Positions 39,901-51,900 of a stretch of 64,000 bases of DNA are shown piece after piece. Numbering within the stretch: position 1 is the first letter of the stretch; every line of letters begins with the position of its first letter. Under the pieces are notes generated by a model, which was given only the letters and a program-made list of their open reading frames with translations, made no database searches and was not told the origin of the DNA. Location of the stretch: the NCBI GenBank assembly GCA_964019135.1, contig OZ025263.1, forward strand, positions 22,443,639 to 22,507,638, given 5' to 3'. Source of the DNA: Arenicola marina. Lineage: Eukaryota > Annelida > Polychaeta > Arenicolidae. The position numbers and the translations under genes were made by a program.

Positions 39901-42900
39901 CCCATCTCTCTCCACACCAGAGGAGAGGGATCAGATGCTGGGTGAGCATTATACAGAATCTGTTAATCCTGGCTGTGACTTGAGGCCCCATCTCTCTCCA
40001 CACCAGAGGAGGGGGATCAGAGGCTGGGTGAGCATTATACAGAATCTGTTAATCCTGGCTGTGACTTGAGGCCCCATCTCTCTCCACACCAGAGGAGAGG
40101 GATCAGAGGCTGGGTGAGCATTATACAGAATCTGTTAATCCTGGCTGTGACTTGAGGCCCCATCTCTCTCCACACCAGAGGAGAGGGATCATATCCTGGG
40201 TGAGCATTATACAGAATCTGTTAATCCTGGCTGTGACTTGAGACCCCATCTCTCTCCACACCAGAGGAGAGGGATCAGATGCTGGGTGAGCATTATACAG
40301 AATCTGTTAATCCTGGCTGTGACTTGAGGCCCCATCTCTCTCCACACCAGAGGAGAGGGATCAGAGGCTGGGTGAGCATTATACAGAATCTGTTAATCCT
40401 GGCTGTGACTTGAGGCCCCATCTCTCTCCACACCAGAGGAGAGGGATCATATCCTGGGTGAGCATTATACAGAATCTGTTAATCCTGGCTGTGACTTGAG
40501 GCCCCATCTCTCTCCACACCAGAGGAGAGGGATCAGATGCTGGGTGAGCATTATACAGAATCTGTTAATCCTGGCTGTGACTTGAGACCCCATCTCTCTC
40601 CACACCAGAGGAGAGGGATCACATCCTGGGTGAGCATTATACAGAATCTGTTAATCCTGGCTGTGACTTGAGACCCCATCTCTCTCCACACCAGAGGAGA
40701 GGGATCATATCCTGGGTGAGCATTATACAGAATCTGTTAATCCTGGCTGTGACTTGAGGCCCTATCTCTCTCCACACCAGAGGAGAGGGATCAGATGCTG
40801 GGTGAGCATTATACAGAATCTGTTAATCCTGGCTATGACTTGAGGCCCCATCTCTCTCCACACCAGAGGAGAGGGATCATATCCTGGGTGAGCATTATAC
40901 AGAATCTGTTAATCCTGGCTGTGACTTGAGACCCCATCTCTCTCCACACCAGAGGAGAGGGATCAGATGCTGGGTGAGCATTATACAGAATCTGTTAATC
41001 CTGGCTATGACTTGAGGCCCCATCTCTCTCCACACCAGAGGAGAGGGATCAAAGGCTGGGTGAGCATTATACAGAATCTGTTAATCCTGGCTGTGACTAG
41101 GGCATTATACAGAATCTGTTAATCCTGGCTGTGACTTGAGACCCCATCTCTCTCCACACCAGAGGAGAGGGATCATATCCTGGGTGAGCATTATACAGAA
41201 TCTGTTAATCCTGGCTGTGACTTGAGGCCCCATCTCTCTCCACACCAGAGGAGAGGGATCATATCCTGGGTGAGCATTATACAGAATCTGTTAATCCTGG
41301 CTGTGACTTGAGGCCCCATCTCTCTCCACACCAGAGGAGAGGGATCAGAGGCTGGGTGAGCATTATACAGAATCTGTTAATCCTGGCTGTGACTTGAGGC
41401 CCCATCTCTCTCCACACCAGAGGAGAGGGATCAGAGGCTGGGTGAGCATTATACAGAATCTGTTAATCCTGGCTGTGACTTGAGGCCCCATCTCTCTCCA
41501 CACCAGAGGAGAGGGATCAGATGCTGGGTGAGCATTATACAGAATCTGTTAATCCTGGCTGTGACTTGAGGCCCCATCTCTCTCCACACCAGAGGAGAGG
41601 GATCAGAGGCTGGGTGAGCATTATACAGAATCTGTTAATCCTGGCTGTGACTTGAGACCCCATCTCTCTCCACACCAGAGGAGAGGGATCAGATGCTGGG
41701 TGAGCATTATACAGAATCTGTTAATCCTGGCTATGACTTGAGGCCCCATCTCTCTCCACACCAGAGGAGAGGGATCAAAGGCTGGGTGAGCATTATACAG
41801 AATCTGTTAATCCTGGCTGTGACTAGGGCATTATACAGAATCTGTTAATCCTGGCTGTGACTTGAGACCCCATCTCTCTCCACACCAGAGGAGAGGGATC
41901 ATATCCTGGGTGAGCATTATACAGAATCTGTTAATCCTGGCTGTGACTTGAGGCCCCATCTCTCTCCACACCAGAGGAGAGGGATCATATCCTGGGTGAG
42001 CATTATACAGAATCTGTTAATCCTGGCTGTGACTTGAGGCCCCATCTCTCTCCACACCAGAGGAGAGGGATCAGAGGCTGGGTGAGCATTATACAGAATC
42101 TGTTAATCCTGGCTGTGACTTGAGGCCCCATCTCTCTCCACACCAGAGGAGAGGGATCAGAGGCTGGGTGAGCATTATACAGAATCTGTTAATCCTGGCT
42201 GTGACTTGAGGCCCCATCTCTCTCCACACCAGAGGAGAGGGATCAGATGCTGGGTGAGCATTATACAGAATCTGTTAATCCTGGCTGTGACTTGAGGCCC
42301 CATCTCTCTCCACACCAGAGGAGAGGGATCAGATGCTGGGTGAGCATTATACAGAATCTGTTAATCCTGGCTGGGACTTGAGGCCCCATCTCTCTCCACA
42401 CCAGAGGAGAGGGATCATATCCTGGGTGAGCAAAGAGGATTTCATCCGGATTGCAGTGGGTTTTTTTTTGGTTTTTTTAAAGTTTGTTGGCAAACGTATA
42501 TCGTGCCATTCCTGGTGATAGAAGAAGGAAATGAGATGTTACGTTATGTACTGGGTCCAGTTGTTGAACTACCCTGAGAGATGTGTGCCCGCGACCACTG
42601 ACATCTTTTTCCAGTCTCATGATAAAGGCACGTGGATCGCTGGTTCGAGCCCCGCCGTGGCGATGTGTGTGTGGTCGCAGGATAAAGGTCCCATGTCTTT
42701 CTTCGCAAAGAGTAGGGTATTACCCCCGGGGACATGGCTCCACTCTCCCTTCCTTCTCCCATTGACGCGATATAACCAAAAGTGGTTAAAGCGTCTTGAA
42801 TATCCAACCAACCTGCCACATGAACAGAATGCCGCCATCAATGTAGGTAGGAGCTACTGTAGGGAGGTTGGGACGTGCACGCCTGGTATCAATATGACCA

Positions 42901-45900
42901 GTCCTACAATTTACGTAGGAACTACTTCAAATGTTTAATAGCGAACGTTCACACCTCATAAAAAAAAAAACGCCATCACATCTCGTCTTATGTCGTGTAC
43001 GTTACGTGGTTCGTTCAGAATTCCGCCGCGAGGAGTTCGAGCGGCGCCACCGTCTGGGCGCGCACGCCGTGGAGGGCCCGCCGAAGAAGAAACGGCGCAA
43101 GAAGGCGAAAGACGCGGCGGCGGCTGCTGCGGCGGCCACGGCGGCGACGGCGGCGGAACCCCGGGAGCCGGGCGCCCGGAAGAAGGTGCGGAAAGTGCCG
43201 ATGAACCCCAGCAACCTGGCGGACACCATCGCGGCGGTGGCGGCGGGCGCCGGGGAGCTGACGGCCCCGCCCTCGGCCACCTCGGCGGCCACCACCCCGG
43301 ACACCCCGCCGCCCCCCAGCGTGGTCCCCGCCAAGGAGGAGGACGTCGACTTCGGCGCCGTCACCGAGAAGATCGTGCAGCAGCTGCGCGCGCTGCCGGT
43401 CATCGCGCTGCAGGAACCCGACATCCGGGGCCTACGCTCCGGAAGTCCGGTCTGCGGCTCCATAACGGACATCATTGGTGAGTGGGCGACGCTCCAAACG
43501 CGACGGAACAATTCTGTCTTATTATATCGTGAAAATGTGTACGCTAAAAACTCGACAGTCTGTACCTTATTATAATGCAAAAATGTGTGATTTTTGAAGT
43601 GTGTGATGTGAGCATATGCAGGTGTATAGGTTGGGTGTGTAATGGAGGGACCGTATAATGCAGGGACCACTGTATGACTGAAGCTTACTCGTAACCCTTA
43701 TATGCAGTCGCGGAGAGTTACAAACTTACATAATTAATACATTATGTCCGTCGTAAAGTTGGGGCCGCCCGGATAGCTCAGTGGGTTAGAGCGCTCGGAT
43801 TGAACGCTCTGGCCAGCTGAGGGCCTAACGGCACGTGGCTCGGTGGTTCGCGCCCCGTGATAGTCATGTCTGTGTGGTCGCAGGATAAAGATCTCATGTC
43901 CATCTTCGCAAAGAATAGGGGGTTAACCCCCGGGGACATTGCTCCGCTCTTCCCTTTCTTTTCCCATTGATTCCCCTATGACCAAAATTGATTAAAGCGT
44001 CCTGAATATACAGCCAACCGTCGCAAGTTTTCTTCTCGTGACTTTTTCAGATTTGGTAATAACGCTAGTAACCGTGGATGTCTCCTTTACCGATGGCCTT
44101 ATGCGCAGTTCTATTAGAGATACGGATTTTGTTTTTTTATCGTGCCATGGCTGTACAAGTATTGCATTTGCACTGACAGACGAGTTGGATGTGAGCGGTC
44201 CGTTCGGCTGTGGTAACCTGAAGGGACTGCCGGATTTCTACAACCTGTTCCCGTTCGCCGTCCACGTGGCGCCCTCTATCGAGGAGAGTCCGGTCCCCAG
44301 GCTGGTGGAGGATGGAGGCCCGAAGCCCGGATTAGAGTCGGAAATGCAACGCCGCCTTATGGGAGACGGTGCCTCGGCATTCTCCGGTAAGAGCCGCCTG
44401 TTGACGCAGTTAGCGGGGGTGGTTATTGAGCCTGGTAGTAGTCACTTTATAGACATTATTTGAAACTCGGTGCATCTCCTTGGCCAAATCGTTGTTTGTA
44501 CATATTATAAAATGCTTTCTCCGACTAGGCAATTAATTTTTTAATAGTATCTTTTTTTTTGGTATACAGTATGTTCTGTATTGCTTTCCATAGAAATAAT
44601 TTATAATTTATTCTAATCATAAAAATAATAATAATAACTCGGTTCCCAGCGGTTCTATTGTACATGCATAATATCGCATTATTTGATGTGTGTCAATCTG
44701 CAGCAGCGCTCCCTGGCGGTGCCGAGCGCCTGTTGCCAGGCAACCAGGGGTTCCCCCCAGGGTTCCTGGGCCCCAACGAGAGGTTCATGGGTCTACTGGA
44801 CCAGGCCCCCTACCGCGGGGTCTCCGACAAGCTGATGCTGCCCAGTCCCCCCTTCATGGAGGCCAGACCCGAGCTGTTGTCAAGGTGAGTCTCCATGGCA
44901 ACGACCTGACGCTACTTGCATCACATGGTATAGGGATACATCCGTCAGACCATAACCCGTTTTTCTTCATGTATAACTATGCACCAAATATGTCATTACT
45001 CAACTACTGAAAATTGAAACTTAATTTTGTCCGTTCTTCCACGTTACGGTAAAATCTATAGCATAGCTCACTTATTACACATCCCAACCAGTTGCAATCG
45101 ATTTCGTCGAGGCTAGCATCGAAATCAGTTTAAACATATTTTTATTTACGCAATCGGAAAGCAGGCATTGCCCCTACAAATTGCTTTTGCTTCTTCATAA
45201 TGGATATTATGAAGTGATTCCACCTGGACCTGTTTCGCTTTTTTCTTGTATGATAAATGGTGTGCCTCGCTCCAATGGAGGGAAATGAAGTAAGTGGCAC
45301 CGACATTGTATCTAAGACGTGGTTTTAAGACGGTGCAGATGTGTGCTTTTAGCGTGCGGAGACGTCGCTCCGCTATGGTGCACAAGACTCCACTAAGAGC
45401 CGACTCGGTGCAGTAAGTGGCTATAGCATAAGGTCTATGGCCAATTCATTGTTCTCCAGTTCAGTTTATGTTTTTGTTTCCCTTGCGTTTGTTCTATTTC
45501 CGCCTTATTCGACCGTGCGCCATCGCCAAGATATAGCTCCTGGACTGAAAATATTAGGCGGAATGGCGGAGGGGTTCTCAGAATTACTGTGGAGATGAGT
45601 TTAACCACGTGTCTAGCCACATATCCGCCTCCTGTCTAACCACGTGTCTAGCCACGTATCCACCACATGTCTAACCACGTATCCGCCACATGTCTAACCA
45701 CGTATCCACCACAAGTCTAAGCACGTGTCTAACCACATGTCTAGCCACGTATCCACCACATGTCTAGCCACGTATCCATCACATGTCTAACCACGTATCC
45801 ACCACACACCCACATGTCTAGCCACACATCCGCCACTTGTCTAGTCACGTACCCGCCATGTCTAAGGACATATCTAACCACGTGGCTAGCCATGTATCCA

Positions 45901-48900
45901 CCACGTGTCTAACCACGCATCCACCACATGTCTAGCCACGTGTCGGCCACATGTCTAACCACGTATCCACCACATGTCTAACCACGTATCCACCACATGT
46001 CTAACCACATGTCTAACCACGTGTCTCCCCGCTGTCGGCGCAGGGCCAGCGACCAGTCCCCGGCCACCGTGGTGTCCTCCTCCTCCCCGGAGTTGAGCCT
46101 TGAGGAGCGGCTGGGTCAGACCCGCTACCCGGGCCTCCGCCTCATCCCCACCGCCGACAGCGACAAGACCGAGGACCAGCGGGCCCTGGCGCGGGCCTCC
46201 CCAGAGGTGCCCGTCATCTGCCCCATCCCAGTCAAAGGTAAGCCCGTCATCTGCCCCATCCCAGTCAAAGGTAAGCCCGTCATCTGCCCCATCCCAGTCA
46301 AAGGTAAGCCCGTCCTCTGCCCCATCCCAGTCAAAGGTAAGCCCGTCATCTGCCCCATCCCAGTCAAAAGTAAGCCCGTCATCTGCCCCATCCCGGTCAA
46401 GATAACCCCGTCTCTGCCGTCTGTCCCTGCCGTCTCCTCTCCGCAGACGCATTTTCTTTGTTAAAGGGAAACTATGAAACCAAAAGAGTTCAACCCGAGA
46501 AGAATTTTGTTTTCATTAATCTCATAACAGAGTAATCATCTATGAAACGCTAACCACTGCCCCAGTCCTAGAGGTAGGCCATTGCAGCTGATGATGGCGT
46601 CACGGTAGCGGTCAGATATCTCCCACCTCGCACGGGAGATAAATATAAAAAGCTATAGGAGAATAGTTTGGCTAGGAGTTTGATATGGGGACCCCGTAGT
46701 GTTGTGTATAACGCGGTGTATATCAGGTGCCTCTCTCTCTCTCCCCGTGCCAGCCTCCCCTGTCAAGCTGAAGGAGGAGGATCTCGAGCGGGACATGGCG
46801 GAGGCAGGAATACCAAAGCTGGAGAAGGTAAGCCTACCATGTCGGAGGCCTCGGTGCCGTCATGCTGCGCCAGATGTATATATAATCTCATTACTCGTTG
46901 TGGTTACACATTCAAGACACGCGTTACTATAAAACTGTGGTGTAGCATTTCTAGAAACGTATAACTTAAACATCTACCCGATTACAAAATGTGAGATTAA
47001 TATCCTTTGTGAGTCTTACAGTGTCTTACACGGGTCTAATTTACTTTCCACTGACGAAAAATTCCTCAGTGTTTTTGTCCCTTTTCCGGTATATTTCCGA
47101 CTCGAAACGATTTAGGTAAATAACAGAATGCTTATATTTCACTAATAAGAGGTTTAAGTAAGCCTATGTTGTAGTCGTTATGTAATATTTGTGTAGAATC
47201 ATTTGTTGACCTTTTTCACTTGTGCCTTATGATGAATTTATTAATTTGAGTTTTTGATCCGTTTAGTTTACTCTTTTGTATTGTGTCGTATTCGAGGTGA
47301 TCTTTCACATGTGTATTGGTTGTTGAAAGCCTCGCAAAATAAATAAAAATTTAGGCAAAAAAATTAACTGGTCGTCCCCAATATCAAGGCTTGAACGACA
47401 AAGCAAGTGTTTTACTTGTCAAACTATGGTGTTCTCTTGTTTAGTCTTGGACGTACTGAATAGACTTAAACCACATAAGCAAAGCGTGTTGTGACTATGT
47501 AATGATGTCCCCTGTTTGTTTCATCAGGCGGAAAAGGAGAACGCCGACCTTGCCCCCCTGGAGGAGGTCAAGTCCAAGATGTTGCATTCCTCGTTTCCGC
47601 AACCGCTGCGCGACAACCAGATGTCCGTGACCTTGACCTTGAACACGCACGCGGCAGACGACATAGGCGGAGTGATCGCCGCCATCGCCGACCTGCTCAA
47701 GATCGCCGTGCCCCCCTCCTACGAGATCAGTCGCAGCCCCTCCCCCACCCACCACCTCTACAAGACCGGGGTTGGCGCCAAGCGTGAGTGTCCCGCTCCG
47801 ATAACCCAGCCGGGGCCGGCCCGATAGCTCAGTGGGTTAGAGCCCTCACCTTGAGCGCTCTGGCCACCTGAGAGCCTGACGGCACGTGGTTCGGTGGTTC
47901 GCGCCCCGCTGTGGCCATGTCTGTGTGGTAGCAGGATAAAGATCCCATGTCTTTCTTCGTAAAGAGTAGGTGGTTGCCCCCGGGGACATGGCTCCACTCT
48001 CCATTCGTTCTCCAATTGACGCGATATAACCAGAGTTGGTTAAAGCGTCCTGAATATACCAACCAACCGATAACCCAGCTTTCCCGACAATTTATTTTAG
48101 GGGGTTACTCAAAAAGAATACCGTCGAGTCACCTCCAACACATATATTTATAGAAAACAGGACTAAAAAAACCGACTATATATATATATAAATATAAGTT
48201 TCTCTTTATATCCATCCTAAAACAGTATAACAGTGATATATAATTGCTGACTCTCTGACTCGTTGTATTCGCCATGTGTTTCAGATAAGGAAGAGGCTGT
48301 CAACATTCAGTCGTTGATTAAGTCCAAACCCAAGTTTTGCCGTCACTGTGACGTCGTCGTTCTAAACTCGGGCGTCCGCAAGAAGAAAACCGAGATATCA
48401 TACCTCTGTCGAGAAGAGCGGGTAAGTCATTAATTAGCGGTAGTACCGGATCAACGGTTGCCCTCCCCATGACGAAAGAACTTGTAAGTCTCGAACCACA
48501 TATAATTTACTGTCTATCCAGAAAAAAGGTGATTGTACGGAACTAAGACTCTCCTGCTTCTGTGGCAAACAGTAAGTGAAGATATCAGTGAACATTCCCT
48601 CATCCTATTTGGACCGAGACCCATGGACACTGCCCGAAATATGGGTGTGCGTTTACATCACCTGCCAAGGCGCTTGGTGTATAAATACTATGGTACACAC
48701 TTTATGGAGAGCGAGAACGCTGTTTGCAATTATCCACATGTATGTATATTAACGACTGCAAACACAGTCTGAAGAAACACATACTTGGACAAACCGCATG
48801 AGTTCCTCCATGTAAGTGTTTATCGACACATCTGTACATATCAGTGCGTGCCTATCTGGTACCATGCTGACCGATGGCCCGGAAGTGCGAATTAAACGTT

Positions 48901-51900
48901 CACTTGACCTTGACCTATCTCTTGTGTGTATACCCGTTAACACGTGGCTCCCCTGCTTCAGGAGGGCATGTATGGGGACCAGGAGATTGTCTTCTGTAGC
49001 ACCAACTGCTACATGCAGTTTGAACTCTCCATGAAGTCAGCCATCGAGCACGAAAAAAGGGTCAGTCTCGTGGTATTGTCATATTTCCAATATCTAGATA
49101 ATAACAAGATAAAAACAACATAATGTTTGTAGAAAGAGATGTCAGAATGTAACAATTGGCATTGTAACAATTAGTAAAATCTAATAAATTGGTAATATTA
49201 TTCGATGAACTGGCCTTACAGTGGACAAGTTCAACTTGTACACATGCCATTTGTCCGCTCTGTGACTTTAACGTTTCCCCGTGCCTACCCCTACCCCCCC
49301 CCCCCCCCCCCCTTCCAGCAGCAAGAGATGATGCTCGACGCCACCTCCCTGGCCTCCGCCTCCTCCACCCCCTCCTTCACCCACATCACCTCCCCGCCGG
49401 GCGCCACGGAGGTCAAGGACATTGTGCCTCGTCTTGGCTCTCAGGACAGCCAATCAGGAGTGGCCTCTGAGGTGCCCACCCCCATGGTGTCGCCGGAGAA
49501 GCTGCTGCAGCCACTGGAGGTGCACACCGCCCTGACCCCCTCCTCCACCTCCCAGCTGGAGGCTGGCCCCTCTACCCCCTCCCACACGCCTACCCAGAGC
49601 CTCACCCCACGCAGCAAGATGGAGCGACTGAGGGAGAAGGAGAAGCGACGGAGAGGTAGCTCGGCCAGCGCCGACGGCGTCGCGCCCAAGGTAAGGGGAT
49701 AATATATATGCATGAAAAATATTAAATATTTATATTAAAATGATTTTAATATGAAGATTTTTCAATCGTGCGTCGATTTATACTTGGGATTGTAGCCTAG
49801 GAAAGTGCAGAGAAACAGATATGCCTGACGCTATGGAATTTATCGTAAAAGATTATATATAATTTAAAAAGAACTCCAACGTTACCCGACTATTATGATG
49901 ATTTGAGCTTATGTTTTCTTCTCGCTCCCTACTTTGATGATCCCGCACTGGAAATGAGGCCAATATGTGTTATTTTGTTACTTAGCCTATAACATTTTTT
50001 GTCTCTAACGGTAAAAGCTTGTCTCCTCCGTTTGGCCTCGGGTCCACGGTACATGAAGAAGAAAATTTGACTTAATGATATTAGTCAATCTAAATCTAAA
50101 TGGTTTATCTTGATATTGCCAAACTGGCTGAAACGGCTGTTAAGGATAACTAAGTCGCAATCAAACAATAGAAATAATGGTGCTGAAATTACAAACACCT
50201 TTAGCATTACACGTGATGATAAAATGTCGTCTGCTTGTTTGCGCAGGTGAAGAAGTGGCGCGGTGTGCGCTACAAGCGGTGGGACGTCTCGTGCGCCAAG
50301 ATGGACAAGGCAGTGGTGCCACCTAGCGAGCAGGAGATGAACGAGGTAATTTGATACTTTGTACTTTTGCTTTACGGCATTTGTTTACAGCATTTGTAGA
50401 CAAAGAATAAAACCTCTGGTCCTTTAATTGGAATAAAGAAGGATAATAGAGAATTAATAAAATGGAATAATAAAGATTTTTTTTTACAAAAAACACGCAA
50501 GAAAGTATCGTTGTGAAGGGATCTTTACAACGCTTATAATAAATCACCACCAGTAACATGATTGATCATTACTAAATGATCATGGCTCCACTCTCCCTTC
50601 CTTCTCCAATTGACGCGATATTGCCAAAAAGTGGTTTAGGCGTCCTTAATATACAACCAATCAATGATGTATTTAATTTCCCTTTACAGCTGATCGACAA
50701 GCTGGGCATGACCTTGAAGCCAGGCCGGAAGCACTGCGACAAGAGACGCTGTGTGCTGTGTCAGCAGAACGGGGACGCCGCGGCGGACGGACCCGGCAGG
50801 TGAGCGGTGGCGCCATGCGGCGGACTCGCACGACAATATCCCCACCCCTCCTATGATATCATTGTGGATTCGTTCTGACAGATTAGTTTGACCAGGATTT
50901 ATTTTCCTTGAAGAGCCAAAATGCTACTCAAAGTTGCCATTTTCTCTTAAAAGTTCATTTGCATGGATTATATATATGTATACTTTAGTTATCGGAATAG
51001 TTTCTTGATTTGGGTGTCCAGGGCGCTGTGACAGACAACGGGTCATGGGTGCGAATCCTGGCACCTGGATCTGGATCTGGATATGACCTTCATGGTCAAA
51101 TGGGTTAAAATCCTAGATACGACCTTCATGGGTTAAAAGCCACTTAGCCCAACCTACTTGGCGTTAATGTGCACAAACAGGGCCTAAGACAACACCTGAC
51201 CTCTGCTTGCAACCTTGATACCACCTTCACGAGATAAAAACCTCAATACGACCTTCATGGGTTAAAGACCTTGATACGACCTTCATGGGTTAAAGACCTT
51301 GATGCGACCTTCATGGCTTAAAGATCTTGATACGACCTTCATGGGTTAAAGACCTTGATGCGACCTTCATGGGTTAAAGACCTTGATACGACCTTCATGG
51401 GTTAAAGCCACTTTCCCCAACCTACTTGGCGTTAATGTGTACAAACAGGGCCTAAGAAAACACCTAACCTCTGCTTGCGACCTTGATACGACCTTCATGG
51501 GTTAAAGCCACTTTCCCCAACCTACTTAGCGTTAATGTCAGCACAAACATGGCCAAAGAAAACACCTGACCTCTGCTTGCGACCTTGATACGACCTTCAT
51601 GGGTTAAAGCCACTTTCCCCAACCTACTTAGCGGTAATGTCAGCACAAACATGGCCAAAGAAAACACCTGACCTCTGCTTGCGACCTTGATACGACCTTC
51701 ATGGGTTAAAGCCACTTTCCCCAACCTACTTAGCGTTAATGTCAGCACAAACATGGCCAAAGAAAACACCTGACCTCTGCTTGCGACCTTGATACGACCT
51801 TCATGGGTTAAAGCCACTTTCCCCAACCTACTTAGCGTTAATGTCAGCACAAACATGGCCAAAGAAAACACCTGACCTCTGCTTGCGACCTTGATACGAC

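Noticed and set aside
33248-42430. CRISPR-like array (regular spacing, conserved repeats)
   Set aside because: There are no unique spacers, the unit is 86 bp tandem with small variants, and it lies in an animal intron.
44051-44179. 5' extension of exon 17 from the acceptor at 44050
   Set aside because: In frame and open, but composition is AT-rich like intron and the encoded [12 protein letters not shown] is unlike its neighbours. Kept only as an alternative.
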